Position numbers and translations under genes: made by a program
NCBI RefSeq assembly: GCF_024346355.1
Contig: NZ_JAGQCU010000012.1
Location: forward strand, 25,020 to 89,019
Origin: Cyanobium sp. ATX 6A2
GTDB taxonomy: Bacteria; Cyanobacteriota; Cyanobacteriia; PCC-6307; Cyanobiaceae
Direction of reading: 5' to 3'
DNA length: 64,000 nt
Shown here: piece after piece, positions 9,363 to 19,067 of the stretch
How the letters are laid out: the number at the start of each line of letters is the position of its first letter
How positions within the stretch are numbered: position 1 is the stretch's first letter
Notes under the pieces: model-generated
Database searches by the model: none
The model's input: only the letters and a program-made list of their open reading frames with translations
What the model was told of the DNA's origin: nothing

Positions 9363-10445
9363 ATGACAGCCCCAGATTTTCCTCGGCGGCTCACGTTGCG
9401 CCAACCCGACGACTGGCATGTGCACCTGCGCGATGGGGCCATGCTCCAGGCCGTGGCCGGGGCCACAGCGGCTCAGTTTGCCCGGGCGATCGTGATGCCC
9501 AACCTGAAACCGCCGGTCACCAGCGTGGCCGCCGCCACGGCCTACCGGCGGCGCATCCGTGAGGCCCTGAGCGACGGCTGCCCCTTCCAGCCGCTGATGA
9601 CCGCCTACCTCACCGACACGATCGAGCCGGCTGAGGTGGAGCGTGGCTTTGCCGAGCAGGTGTGGGTGGCCTGCAAGCTCTATCCCGCCGGCGCCACCAC
9701 AAACTCGGCGGCGGGGGTGAGCGCCATCGAGGCGATCACGCCGGTGCTGGCGGTGATGGAGCTGATCGGCATGCCGCTGCTGATCCACGGGGAGGTGGTG
9801 GATCCAGCCGTGGACATCTTCGATCGCGAGGCGGTGTTCATCGAGCGGGAGCTGGCGCCGCTGCTGCAGCGCCACCCCGGCCTGAAGGTGGTGCTGGAGC
9901 ACATCACCACCGCCGACGCCGTGGATTTCGTGCGCAGCGGCCCGCCCAACCTGGCGGCCACCATCACCCCCCACCACCTGCACATCAACCGCAACGCCAT
10001 GTTCGCCGGCGGGCTGCGGCCCGACTTCTACTGCCTGCCGGTGGCCAAGCGGGAGCTGCACCGCCTGGCCCTGCGCGCTGCGGCCACCTCCGGCAACCCG
10101 AAGTTCTTCCTCGGCACCGACAGTGCCCCCCACGGCCGTGGCGCCAAGGAGTCGGACTGCGGTTGCGCCGGCATCTTCAACGCCCCCTTCGCGATCGAGA
10201 GCTACGCGGCGGCGTTCGAGCAGGAGCAGGCCCTCGAGCGCCTGGAGGGGTTTGCCAGCGAGCATGGCCCGCGCTTCTACGGCCTGCCGCTCAACAGCGG
10301 CACGATCACCCTGGAACGGCAGCCCGTTGCGGTGCCCCAGCGGCTGCACCGCAACGACGCCGCCGGCACCGCCGTGGACCTGGTGCCCTTCCACGCCGGC
10401 GAAACCCTGCCCTGGCGGCTGGCCACCACGGCGGCAGGCACGTGA
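9363..10445 (+). CDS. pyrC: Dihydroorotase (class II, PyrC type)
   Basis: Zinc amidohydrolase that cyclises carbamoyl aspartate to dihydroorotate in pyrimidine synthesis. The metal ligands are in place: DDWHVHLRDGAML at the N-terminus, the carbamylated-lysine region CKLYPAGATTNS, LIHGEVVD, VLEHITT, ITPHHLHINRNAMF and LGTDSAPH. Length (360 residues) is typical of the Escherichia coli-type enzyme. It is followed after 65 bases by the pyrF-pyrE fusion, so three steps of UMP synthesis are encoded together. Confidence 0.95.
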   Translation: MTAPDFPRRLTLRQPDDWHVHLRDGAMLQAVAGATAAQFARAIVMPNLKPPVTSVAAATAYRRRIREALSDGCPFQPLMTAYLTDTIEPAEVERGFAEQVWVACKLYPAGATTNSAAGVSAIEAITPVLAVMELIGMPLLIHGEVVDPAVDIFDREAVFIERELAPLLQRHPGLKVVLEHITTADAVDFVRSGPPNLAATITPHHLHINRNAMFAGGLRPDFYCLPVAKRELHRLALRAAATSGNPKFFLGTDSAPHGRGAKESDCGCAGIFNAPFAIESYAAAFEQEQALERLEGFASEHGPRFYGLPLNSGTITLERQPVAVPQRLHRNDAAGTAVDLVPFHAGETLPWRLATTAAGT

Positions 10446-10510
10446 TTACGAGGTATGTCGGGCCCTCGCCCGGCTCCGGCGCCGTGCCCTAACAACGCTC
10501 CAGGCATCCC

Positions 10511-12022
10511 TTGGCCATGGGCTTTTTCGTCCAGCTCACCGAGGCCATGGCCGATCGCCAGTCGCTGCTGGTGACCGGCCTCGACCCCAACCCCGAGATG
10601 CTGCAGAGCTGGGCGGCGCGCCGCGGCATGGCCAACCGCTCCTTTCTCAGTCAGGCGCGGCACTGGATCAAGGCGGTGATCGAGGCCACCGCTCCGCACG
10701 TGTGCGCCTATAAGCCCAGCCTCGGCTTCTACCAGGCCCTGGGGCCGGTGGGGCTGGAGCTGCTGCTGGAGGTGCGCGAGCTGGTGCCGCCCGATCTGCC
10801 CCTGATCATCGACAGCAAGCACGGCGATCTCAACTCCTCCTCCGCGCTCGCCCACTACCTGTTCCGGGAGCTGGCCGCCGACGCGGTGAGCCTCTCGCCG
10901 CTGCCGGGCCAGGACATCGCCGCCCCGTTCCTGCTCTATCCGGGCAAGGCGGTGGTGATGACCTGCCACAGCTCCAACCAGACGGCCCGCGTCATCCAGC
11001 ACTTTCCCAGCGAGGACGACCCCCTGTTTCTGCGCATCGTGCGCGAAACCCTGCTCTGGGGCACCCAGGAGCAGCTGCTGCTGGAGGTGGGCACCAGCGA
11101 CCCACAGATCCTGGCGCGGGTGCGGCAGGTGGCCCCGGAGCGCTTCCTGATCCTGCGCAGCCTCTGGGGTGAGGAGGAAAAGCTCGAGGCCATGCTGCAG
11201 GCGGGTTTCACAAGCTCCGGCGACGGTTTGCTGCTGCCCCTGCCTCAGAACCTGCTGGTGGAAGACGACATGGCCCAGCGCGCCGTGGCGCTGAAGGCGC
11301 AGATCAACGGGATCCGCGATCGCTGGCTGGAGCGCCGGCAGGGAAGCGCCAGCTGCGATCTCTGGCTGGCGGGCAACCCCGCCGAACCGGCTGGGACATC
11401 GGGAGCGCCGCCACCGGATCCGCTGGAGGCGCTGATCCTTGATCTGTTCGACATCGGCTGCCTGCTGTTCGGCGAGTACGTGCAGGCCTCCGGGGCGGTG
11501 TTCAACTATTACGTGGATCTGCGCCAGATCATCTCCGATCCCAACCTCTTCCACCGGGTGTTGGATGCCTACGCGGGCTGCATGGGCGAACTGGCCTTCG
11601 ATCGCATCGCCGGCATCCCCTACGGCTCCCTGCCCACCGCCACGGGTCTTTCGCTGCTCCTGCACAAGCCGCTGATCTATCCCCGCAAGGAGGTGAAGGC
11701 CCATGGCGCCAGGCGGCTGATCGAGGGGGATTTCGAGGAGGGCGATCTGGTGGTGGTGGTGGACGACATCCTGATCACCGGTGGCAGCGTGCTGGAGGGC
11801 ATCGCCAAGCTGGAGAGCTCCGGCCTGGTGGTGCACGACGTGGTGGTGTTCCTCGACCACGGCGGCGACCACGACCGCCATGCCCGCGAGCGCCTGGCGG
11901 CGGCCGGCTACCGCTGCCATGCCGTGCTCGACATCGAGCGCATCACCCGGGTGCTGCACGGCGCCGGGCGGCTCAGCGACGCGCAGGCCGCCACCCTGCG
12001 TCCCGGCCTGGCACTGGGCTAG
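10511..12022 (+). CDS. pyrFE: Bifunctional orotidine-5'-phosphate decarboxylase / orotate phosphoribosyltransferase
   Basis: Single 503-residue polypeptide for the last two steps of UMP synthesis. Residues ~1-290 are a decarboxylase barrel (GLDPNPEMLQSW; IIDSKHGDLNSSS carries the catalytic Lys/Asp pattern; LSPLPGQDI). Residues ~310-503 are orotate phosphoribosyltransferase, with the PRPP loop VVVVDDILITGGS. The order is decarboxylase first, the reverse of the animal UMP synthase, and matches fused proteins known in cyanobacteria. The domains are joined by a Pro/Gly/Ala-rich linker. It lies just downstream of pyrC and upstream of an RND pump. Confidence 0.92.
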   Translation: MAMGFFVQLTEAMADRQSLLVTGLDPNPEMLQSWAARRGMANRSFLSQARHWIKAVIEATAPHVCAYKPSLGFYQALGPVGLELLLEVRELVPPDLPLIIDSKHGDLNSSSALAHYLFRELAADAVSLSPLPGQDIAAPFLLYPGKAVVMTCHSSNQTARVIQHFPSEDDPLFLRIVRETLLWGTQEQLLLEVGTSDPQILARVRQVAPERFLILRSLWGEEEKLEAMLQAGFTSSGDGLLLPLPQNLLVEDDMAQRAVALKAQINGIRDRWLERRQGSASCDLWLAGNPAEPAGTSGAPPPDPLEALILDLFDIGCLLFGEYVQASGAVFNYYVDLRQIISDPNLFHRVLDAYAGCMGELAFDRIAGIPYGSLPTATGLSLLLHKPLIYPRKEVKAHGARRLIEGDFEEGDLVVVVDDILITGGSVLEGIAKLESSGLVVHDVVVFLDHGGDHDRHARERLAAAGYRCHAVLDIERITRVLHGAGRLSDAQAATLRPGLALG

Positions 12023-12047
12023 AAACCCGCCAGTCGCCGGCCCTCCT

Positions 12048-15000
12048 GTGGAGCCCACACCCAGGGGGTCGATCTCCGATCCGTTTCTGCGCCGGCCGGT
12101 GCTCACCGTGGTGCTGGCCCTGCTGGTGCTGCTGGCCGGAGTGGTGAGCCTGCCGGGCCTGCAGATCGAGAACCTGCCGGAGATCGCCCCGGGGCGGGTG
12201 TCGGTGAGCGCCAGCTACCCCGGGGCTGGCCCCGAGGTGGTGGAGCAGGGGGTCACATCCCTGCTGGAGAAGCAGCTCAACGGCCTCGAGGGGCTCGATC
12301 AGATCCGCTCCACCAGCTCCAACTCCAGCAGCAGCATCACCCTCAGCTTCGAGGGTGGCAATCCGGAGATCAACCAGATCAACACCCAGAACGAGGCCGC
12401 CGTGGTGCAGCCGCGGCTGCCGGGGCCGGTGTCGCGCTTCGGGGTGCGGGTGCGGCGCAGCTCCGACGACCTGTTGATGGTGCTGAGCTTCAGCGCCGAG
12501 CGCGATCGCTACGACGACGTGTTCCTGAGCGGCTGGGTGGAGCAGGTGGTGATCGACCGTCTGCAGCGGGTGAGCGGGGTGGGGGAGGCACGGCTGTTCG
12601 GCGGCAGCACGCTGGCCTTCCGGCTCTGGCTGGATCCCCAGCGCCTCAATCTGGCGAACCTCACGATCGCCGATGTGAGCAGGGCCCTGCAGGAGCAGAA
12701 CGTGCTGGCGGCCCTGGGCCAGGTGGGTGAGGCCCCGGCTCCCGCCGACCAGATGCTCACCCTGCCCCTGCGCATGGAGGGGCGCCTGCGCACGGTGGCG
12801 GAGTTCGAGGATCTGGTGGTGGCCCGTGGACCGGGCGGTGGCGTGATCCGACTGGCCGATGTGGGCCGGGTGACCCTGGGCAGCGAGGACTACGGCTCGA
12901 TCGCCACCAACCTCGACGGGCGCTCCACCGTGGCGATGGGGATCTTCCAGCGCGACGGCAGCAATGCCCTGGAGGTGAGCCGGGGCATCAGCGACGCCCT
13001 CGATGAGCTCGGCGGCCAGATCCCTCCCGGAGTGGACCTCCAGGTGATCATCGACGAGGCCGAAACGGTGCGCCAGAGCATCGATCGCACCCTGGCGGGC
13101 CTGCGCGACGCGGTGCTGCTGGTGTTCTTCGCGCTGCTGCTGGGTCTGGGCAACAGCCGCCTGGCCCTGATCTCGGCGCTGGCGGTGCCGGTGGCGCTGG
13201 TGGGATCGCTCACGGTGCTGCGCCTCAGCGGCAGCTCGATCAACACCCTCACCCTGTTCGGCATGGTGCTGGCCACCGGCCTGGTGGTGGACGACGCCAT
13301 CGTGGTGAGCGAGGACATCGGCCGGCGGCTGGAGCGGGGCCATGCCCCGCTGGCGGCGGCGCGGGAGGCGATGGCGGAGCTGGGCGGCGCCGTGATCGCC
13401 ACCTCCCTGGTGCTGGTGGCGGTGTTTCTGCCGGTGCTCACCCTGCAGGGCAGCACCGGGCGGCTCTACGCCCCGATCGGCCTGACGATCGGCGCCACGA
13501 TCTTCTTTTCCACCATCAACGCCCTCACCTTCACGCCGGTGGCCGCCAGCCGGCTGCTGAATGCCGACCAGCGCGAGCCCCGCTGGTTGCTGCGCCTGAT
13601 CGATCCCCCCCGCCGGGCCCTGGAGGCCCTGGAGGGCCCCTACGACCGCTGGCTCACCCGGGCCCTGGCCTGGCGCCGCCGGGTGGTGGCCGTGCTGCTG
13701 GTGGGCTTGCTGCTCACGGCCTGGGCCTACCAGCAGCGCCCCAAGGCGTTCATCCCCCAGGAGGACGGCAGCCAGCTGCGCGGCCTGGTGGTGCTGCCCG
13801 ACGGCATGGCCCTGGCCCGCACCCAGGCGGTGATGGAGCGGGTGCGGGAGCTGGTGCGGCAGGAGCCAGCGGTGAGTTCCGGCAACTTCTACGCCGGCCG
13901 CTCCTTCGGCGACAGCGCCCCCAGCCGGGGCATCTTCTTCCTGCGCCTGCTGCCGATCGGCGAACGGCCGCCGGGGGAGCACACCCCCGCGGCGATCGCC
14001 GGCCGCCTCAACCGCGAGCTGTCCAGTGCCATCGACGATGGCCAGGTGGTGGTGATCGAGGCCCCCAGCGTGCGCGGCTTCGGTAGTGAGGGGGGGATCG
14101 AGTTTGATCTGCTCGACACCAGCGGCGGCCGCCTCAGCCTCAGCGCCTTCCAGGAGGCCGTGCAGACCTTCATTGCCGCCGCCCAGGCCACCGGCGACTT
14201 CGAGCGGGTGACCACCCGCTTCAGCGCCGACGCCCCGCTGCTGCAGCTGGAACCCGACCGCCTGCAGCTGGCGTCTTTGGGGGTGGATCTCAGCGCGGTG
14301 GTGGATGTGCTGGGGTCGAGCTTCGGCAGTGAGTATGTGAATGACAGCTTCGAGGGCGACCGCATCCGCCGGGTGATCGTGCAGCTCGAAGGCACGAATC
14401 GCCGCGATCCCGCCGACGTGCTGGCCCTGCGGGTGCGCAACCGCGAAGGCCGGCTGATTCCGCTCTCCCAGCTGGTGCGCGTGCGCGAAGACACCGGCCC
14501 CACCGCGATCACCCGCACGCGGCTGGTGCGCTCGATCGCGGTGCGGGCCCAGCCCAGGGCTGGGGTGAGCACTGGCCAGGGGATGGAGCGGCTGCAGCAG
14601 GTGCGCCGCGAGCTCGGCAGCCAGCTCACGGACCTGGAGTGGGCGGGCCTGGCGCGGGAGGAAGCCCGCTCCGGCGGCGCCAACGAACGGGTGTTCCTGC
14701 TGGCGGTGGTGGTGATGGTGCTGGTGCTGGCCGCCCTCTACGAGAACGTCCTCGATCCCATGATCATCCTGATCACGGTGCCGCTGGGGCTGCTGGGAGG
14801 CATCGCCGGGCTGGCCCTGCGCGATCTGCCCCTGGATGTGTACGGCCGCATGGGCCTGCTGGTGCTGATCAGCCTGGCCGCCAAGAACGGCATCCTGATC
14901 GTGGAATTCGCCAACCAGCGCCTGGCGGCCGGCATGGCCCTGGAGCCGGCGATCCACGGCGCCGCCGTGGCCCGGCTGCGGCCGATCCTGCTCACGGCGA

Positions 15001-15230
15001 TCTCCTCGCTGGCCGGTTTCCTGCCGCTGGTGTTCGCCGAAGGGGTGGGGGCGGTAAGCCGCCGCAGCATCGGCACCGTGGTGTTCTCCGGCCTGCTGAT
15101 GGCCACGGTGCTCAGCCTGTTCGTGGTGCCGGTGGTCTACCGGATCGTCAAGGGCTGGGAGCTGCGCTGGGGTGAGCGGCGTCGCCATGGCTCCGTGGAC
15201 GCGCCGTCTGCGGCTTCTCAGCACCCTTAG
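12048..15230 (+). CDS. RND-family efflux transporter, inner-membrane pump subunit
   Basis: 1060-residue AcrB/MexB-like proton-driven pump. It has the N-terminal helix (FLRRPVLTVVLALLVLLAGV), two large periplasmic loops, the central helix block with the proton-relay motif GLVVDDAIVVSEDI and the late block ISLAAKNGILIVEFANQ. The frame is open upstream to 11781, but the region before 12048 overlaps pyrFE in another frame; GTG at 12048 gives the family's usual N-terminus. The adaptor gene at 17044, beyond a SulP gene on the same strand, could be its partner. The substrate cannot be read from sequence. Confidence 0.9.
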   Translation: MEPTPRGSISDPFLRRPVLTVVLALLVLLAGVVSLPGLQIENLPEIAPGRVSVSASYPGAGPEVVEQGVTSLLEKQLNGLEGLDQIRSTSSNSSSSITLSFEGGNPEINQINTQNEAAVVQPRLPGPVSRFGVRVRRSSDDLLMVLSFSAERDRYDDVFLSGWVEQVVIDRLQRVSGVGEARLFGGSTLAFRLWLDPQRLNLANLTIADVSRALQEQNVLAALGQVGEAPAPADQMLTLPLRMEGRLRTVAEFEDLVVARGPGGGVIRLADVGRVTLGSEDYGSIATNLDGRSTVAMGIFQRDGSNALEVSRGISDALDELGGQIPPGVDLQVIIDEAETVRQSIDRTLAGLRDAVLLVFFALLLGLGNSRLALISALAVPVALVGSLTVLRLSGSSINTLTLFGMVLATGLVVDDAIVVSEDIGRRLERGHAPLAAAREAMAELGGAVIATSLVLVAVFLPVLTLQGSTGRLYAPIGLTIGATIFFSTINALTFTPVAASRLLNADQREPRWLLRLIDPPRRALEALEGPYDRWLTRALAWRRRVVAVLLVGLLLTAWAYQQRPKAFIPQEDGSQLRGLVVLPDGMALARTQAVMERVRELVRQEPAVSSGNFYAGRSFGDSAPSRGIFFLRLLPIGERPPGEHTPAAIAGRLNRELSSAIDDGQVVVIEAPSVRGFGSEGGIEFDLLDTSGGRLSLSAFQEAVQTFIAAAQATGDFERVTTRFSADAPLLQLEPDRLQLASLGVDLSAVVDVLGSSFGSEYVNDSFEGDRIRRVIVQLEGTNRRDPADVLALRVRNREGRLIPLSQLVRVREDTGPTAITRTRLVRSIAVRAQPRAGVSTGQGMERLQQVRRELGSQLTDLEWAGLAREEARSGGANERVFLLAVVVMVLVLAALYENVLDPMIILITVPLGLLGGIAGLALRDLPLDVYGRMGLLVLISLAAKNGILIVEFANQRLAAGMALEPAIHGAAVARLRPILLTAISSLAGFLPLVFAEGVGAVSRRSIGTVVFSGLLMATVLSLFVVPVVYRIVKGWELRWGERRRHGSVDAPSAASQHP

Positions 15231-15290
15231 GCCACGCTATGGATCGCGGCAGCGACAGACCAGGCCGCAGTTCTGTGAGGAGTTGATCGC

Positions 15291-17051
15291 GTGACCGCAG
15301 CGGACACCAGGCCACCGCAGACGGGCAGTAACGCCTCTGGCTTGCTCGGCCGGCTGCTGCCGGGCCTGGAGCGGCTGCTCCACTACCGCATCGGCTGGCT
15401 GCGCAGTGATCTGCTGGCCGGCATCACGGTGGCGGCCTACCTGGTGCCCCAGTGCATGGCCTACGGCGAGCTGGCGGGGTTGGAGCCGATCCAGGGCCTC
15501 TGGGCAATCCTGCCGCCGCTCTTGCTCTATGCCGTGCTGGGCTCCTCGCCACAGCTCTCGGTGGGCCCGGAGTCCACCACCGCCGTGATGACGGCCGCGG
15601 CGGTGGGGCCCCTGGCCGGGGGCGACGCCGCCGGTTATGCGCTGCTCGCCAGCACCCTGGCGCTGCTGGTGGGCCTGGTGTGCTGCCTGGGGGCCTGGCT
15701 GCGGCTCGGATTTCTGGCTGATCTGCTCTCCAAGCCGATCCTGGTGGGGTACATGGCCGGTGTGGCGGTGATCATGATCACCGGCCAGATCAGCAGGATC
15801 AGCGGTGTGCCGCTGGCGGCCGAATCCCTGGCGGGCCAGCTGCTGGAACTGATGCGCCACCAGGGTGAGATCCATCCACCCACGGTGCTGCTGGCGGCGG
15901 GGGTGCTGGGGTTCCTCTTCTGGGTGCAGCGCCGCTTTCCGCAGGCACCCGGCCCGCTGCTGGTGGTGCTGCTGGCCAGCTCCGTGGTGGGGGTGTTCCA
16001 TCTCGACCGTGCCGGGGTGGCCGTCATCGGCCCCATCCCGGCGGGTCTGCCTTCGCTGGCCGTTCCGGGCGGCATCACCACCAGCAACCTCACCTATCTG
16101 CTCTCCACCGCGGTGGGCATCGCCCTGGTGGGCTATTCGGACAACGTGCTCACGGCCCGCGCCTTCGCCGCCCGTGGCGGCTACCGCATCGATGCCAACC
16201 AGGAGCTGCTGGCGCTGGGAACGGTGAATCTGGGCAACGGCCTGTTCCAGGGGTTCCCGGTGAGCAGCAGCGGCAGCCGCACGGCGATCGGCGATTCCCT
16301 CGGCAGCCGCTCCCAGCTGTTCTCACTGGTGGCCTTCGCGGTGGTGATCACCGTGCTGCTGTTCCTCAGACCCCTGCTGGCCCTGTTCCCCAAGCCGGCC
16401 CTGGGGGCGATCGTGATCTACGCGGCCCTGCGCCTGATCGACGTGGCGGAGTTCCGCCGGCTGCGGCAGTTCAAGCGCAGCGAATTCCGCCTGGCACTGA
16501 TCACCCTGTTCGGGGTGCTGGCCACCGACCTCCTGATCGGGGTGGGTCTGGCGGTGGCGCTGTCGATGCTGGATCTGCTCGCCCGCCTGATGCGCCCCCA
16601 CGATGCGGTGCTGGGTTCGGCTCCGAACCTTGCCGGCCTGCACGACGTGAACGACTGGAAGGGCGCCACCACCGTGCCGGGGCTCGTGATCTACCGCTAC
16701 GACGCGCCGCTGTGCTTCGCCAACGCCGAGAACTTCCGGCGGCGGGCCCTCGAGGCGATCGCTGCGGAGGAGACGCCTGTGGAGTGGTTCGTGCTCAACG
16801 CCGAGGCGATTGCGGAGGTCGACATCACGGCCGCTGATGCACTGCGGGACTTCGCCGAGGAGCTCCAGAGGTGCCACATCACCTTCGCCATGGCGCGCGT
16901 GAAGCAGGACCTGTACGGGCTGCTGGAGCGGGCCGGCATCGTCGAGCGCCTGGGGCCGGAGCGGTTCTTCCCGACCCTGCCCAGTGCCCTCGCCGCCTTC
17001 AACGCCCGCAGCCAGAACCGCCCTGCATCGCTTTCTATCGGTGATGCGTAA
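15291..17051 (+). CDS. SulP-family inorganic anion transporter with STAS domain
   Basis: 586-residue SLC26/SulP permease. The membrane part begins at SDLLAGITVAAYLVPQCMAY and includes the family signatures GPESTTAVMTAA and QGFPVSSSGSRTAI. The C-terminal ~110 residues form a STAS domain (VPGLVIYRYDAPLCFANAE to VEWFVLNAEAIAEVDITAAD), where the phosphorylatable-type Ser/Thr position is replaced by an Ile-Thr pair. Its start is GTG, preceded by GAGGAG about eight bases upstream. Sulfate, bicarbonate and other anions are all possible; the sequence is not obviously BicA. Confidence 0.87.
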   Translation: MTAADTRPPQTGSNASGLLGRLLPGLERLLHYRIGWLRSDLLAGITVAAYLVPQCMAYGELAGLEPIQGLWAILPPLLLYAVLGSSPQLSVGPESTTAVMTAAAVGPLAGGDAAGYALLASTLALLVGLVCCLGAWLRLGFLADLLSKPILVGYMAGVAVIMITGQISRISGVPLAAESLAGQLLELMRHQGEIHPPTVLLAAGVLGFLFWVQRRFPQAPGPLLVVLLASSVVGVFHLDRAGVAVIGPIPAGLPSLAVPGGITTSNLTYLLSTAVGIALVGYSDNVLTARAFAARGGYRIDANQELLALGTVNLGNGLFQGFPVSSSGSRTAIGDSLGSRSQLFSLVAFAVVITVLLFLRPLLALFPKPALGAIVIYAALRLIDVAEFRRLRQFKRSEFRLALITLFGVLATDLLIGVGLAVALSMLDLLARLMRPHDAVLGSAPNLAGLHDVNDWKGATTVPGLVIYRYDAPLCFANAENFRRRALEAIAAEETPVEWFVLNAEAIAEVDITAADALRDFAEELQRCHITFAMARVKQDLYGLLERAGIVERLGPERFFPTLPSALAAFNARSQNRPASLSIGDA

Positions 17052-18249
17052 GGGATCTCCTCTGCTCGGCTGCGCCGGGGAGAATGAACTGATCTGCCAG
17101 CTGCTGCTCTTGCCCGTTTCCGTCTCCAGGTGGCAGCCCTCCAGGTGTGCGGCTCACCCCGTCGGGCGTTCTGCCTGGAGGAGCTCGCTGCTGCTCGGCC
17201 TGGCCGTCGCGGCTGGGGGCTGCGCCGCCCCGGTGAGCACACCCCTTCCCAAGCCCCTGGCCGTGGCGGCTGAGCCGGTGGCTTCCCAACCCTTTCCGGA
17301 GGAGATCACCACCATCAGCACCCTGGAGGCGCCCGAGGAGGTGAACCTGGCCGCCCAGGCGGGCGGGCGCATCGAGAGCCTGCGCGTGCGGCAGGGCGAT
17401 GCGGTGCGCGCAGGCCAGCTCCTGGTGGTGCTCGACCAGACCCAGCTGCGCGAGGAGGTGAAGGCCCTGGAAAGCCAGCGCAACGAGAGCCGGCTGAACT
17501 TCCAGCGCTTCGATTTTCTGGCCAAGCAGGGGGCCGCCAGCCCCATCCAACGCGATGCCCTGCGCCAGAACTTCGTGGCGGCCGAGGCGGCCCTGAAGGC
17601 CAAGCAGGCGGATCTGGCCTACAAGGACCTGCGGGCGCCGATCGATGGTGTGGTGAGCGACGTGGCCGTGAAGCCCGGCGACGTGATCCGCGCCGGCACC
17701 CCGTTCACCACCATCCAGCGAACGGAACGGCTGCTGGCACGGATCGACGTGCCCTCGCGCTACGGGCAGCGGGTGCGTCCCGGCCAGCCCGTGCTGGTGA
17801 ATGTGCCCGGCGGCAACGGCGATGTGGAGGGCCGGGTGGTGTCGATCGATCCCCGCGTCAACAACGCCACCCAGTCTTTCCTGGCCAAGGCCGAGCTGGA
17901 CAACGCCGGTGGAAGGTTCCGCAACGGAGAGCGGGTGCGCACGCGCCTGGTGATCGATACGGTGCCCCGGCTGGCCGTTCCCGCCCTGGCGGTGACACGC
18001 ACCAGCGGCCAGACGTTCGTGTTCGTGGTGGGGAGTCTCCAGGATCTCGAGGCCCAGCCGGGCAATGTGCCGCTGGAGCCGCTGCGGGCGCTGCCGCCCG
18101 ACAGCCGCTTCGCGCTGAAGGTGCCGGTGAGCCTCGGACCGCTGCAAGACAACCGCTACCCGGTGGTGCAGGGCCTGCAGGCCGGCCAGTCGGTGATCGT
18201 GAGCAACCTGTTCAGCCTGCGCCACGGCACACCGGTGACCGCGTCATGA
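17044..18249 (+). CDS. RND efflux periplasmic adaptor subunit (lipoprotein)
   Basis: 401-residue HlyD/AcrA-type membrane fusion protein that bridges an RND pump to an outer-membrane channel. The lipobox (GLAVAAGGC) sits near residue 60, so it is anchored to the inner membrane after a long cytoplasmic lead; this lead makes the ATG at 17044 uncertain. The lipoyl half-motifs are EEVNLAAQAGGRIESLRV and LAYKDLRAPIDGVVSDVAV, flanking a short coiled hairpin. The start overlaps the SulP gene by eight bases. It is a close paralogue of the adaptor at 40207-41385. Confidence 0.87.
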   Translation: MRKGSPLLGCAGENELICQLLLLPVSVSRWQPSRCAAHPVGRSAWRSSLLLGLAVAAGGCAAPVSTPLPKPLAVAAEPVASQPFPEEITTISTLEAPEEVNLAAQAGGRIESLRVRQGDAVRAGQLLVVLDQTQLREEVKALESQRNESRLNFQRFDFLAKQGAASPIQRDALRQNFVAAEAALKAKQADLAYKDLRAPIDGVVSDVAVKPGDVIRAGTPFTTIQRTERLLARIDVPSRYGQRVRPGQPVLVNVPGGNGDVEGRVVSIDPRVNNATQSFLAKAELDNAGGRFRNGERVRTRLVIDTVPRLAVPALAVTRTSGQTFVFVVGSLQDLEAQPGNVPLEPLRALPPDSRFALKVPVSLGPLQDNRYPVVQGLQAGQSVIVSNLFSLRHGTPVTAS

Positions 18250-18836
18250 GCGATCCCGACCAGCGCCTGCTGCAGCTCGAGCAGCGGGTGACGGAGCTGG
18301 AGGCTGAACTTCGCCAGCTCCAGGGAACCCTGACCCTGGTGGGTGACGTGCAGCGCTACTCCCGCCTGCGGGACCTGCTCGCGGCAGGCGATCTGGATGC
18401 GGCCGATCGGGAGACCGCCCGGCTGATCGTCGACCAGCTGGCGGACCGGGATGGGGACGTGAGTCCTGAGGCCCTGGAGCGCAGTTCGGCGGCGATGCTG
18501 GAGATCATCGACGGGCTCTGGAGCGCCAGCAGCCATGGGCGGCAGGGATTCGCCGTGCAGCAGCAGCTCTACCGGGAGCTGGGCGGCAGCCGCACCAGCC
18601 TGATCGCCCAGGACTCGGCCCTGTTCGAGCGCTTCACCCGGACGGTGGGCTGGCCCACCCAGGCGGGCGTGGGATTTGCCTTGTCCGAGGAGCTCAGCGT
18701 GCCGGTGGTGGCGGCCCTCGATGACCAGGGCCTGCCGCCGCCGGGACACCTGCCCCTGCGCTGCTGGTCCAGCGACTACGGCCTCAAGGCGGCGAACCTG
18801 CTGATGGCCCGCCTGATCGAGGTGTTCGCCGCCTGA
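18246..18836 (+). CDS. GUN4-domain protein
   Basis: 196-residue protein with a short N-terminal coiled coil (LLQLEQRVTELEAELRQLQG) and a GUN4 domain from about residue 35: YSRLRDLLAAGDLDAADRET, LEIIDGLWSASSHGRQGFAV, then the helical C-terminal part. GUN4 proteins bind porphyrins and can stimulate Mg-chelatase; this one differs enough from canonical Gun4 that the role is open. Its ATG overlaps the adaptor stop (ATGA), so translation is probably coupled. Its 3' end overlaps a small minus-strand gene by about 50 bases. Confidence 0.8.
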   Translation: MSDPDQRLLQLEQRVTELEAELRQLQGTLTLVGDVQRYSRLRDLLAAGDLDAADRETARLIVDQLADRDGDVSPEALERSSAAMLEIIDGLWSASSHGRQGFAVQQQLYRELGGSRTSLIAQDSALFERFTRTVGWPTQAGVGFALSEELSVPVVAALDDQGLPPPGHLPLRCWSSDYGLKAANLLMARLIEVFAA

Positions 18837-19065
18837 GGCGGCGGCGCTGGGCCTGGGCGATGGTGGCGAAGCCGGCCCCCACCAGCGCCCCGATCCCGGC
18901 CCCCACGCGGGGATAGGCCCGGTAGAGGCGCTGGTAGGGGAGGCTGCGGAAACGCTCCCGGCCGGCGGGATCCTGGGCCAGCGGCTCGATCGAGCGGCCC
19001 AGCCCGGCCCCGAGCACGGCCCCGATCACGGCGGCGAACAGACGCTGGCGGTTGGCCCGGTTCAT
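18784..19065 (-). CDS. Small hypothetical membrane protein
   Basis: 93-residue protein with two Gly/Ala-rich hydrophobic stretches (LFAAVIGAVLGAGLGR and VGAGIGALVGAGFATIA), typical of small glycine-zipper membrane proteins, and a basic tail. It starts two bases after the stop of the RND pump on the same strand and is probably its last operon member. The 3' end overlaps the GUN4 gene on the other strand, so the last ~17 codons are doubtful. Confidence 0.6.
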   Translation of the reverse strand: MNRANRQRLFAAVIGAVLGAGLGRSIEPLAQDPAGRERFRSLPYQRLYRAYPRVGAGIGALVGAGFATIAQAQRRRLRRRTPRSGGPSAGSPP

Positions 19066-19067
19066 GC

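Noticed and set aside
11973..15224. 1083-codon open frame on the minus strand
   Set aside because: It is fully antisense to the RND pump; its translation is His/Gln/Ala-rich without any family pattern, a common artefact in GC-rich DNA.
15291..17051. Naming the SulP gene bicA
   Set aside because: BicA N-terminal and pore-region sequences that I know differ; only SulP family membership is supported.
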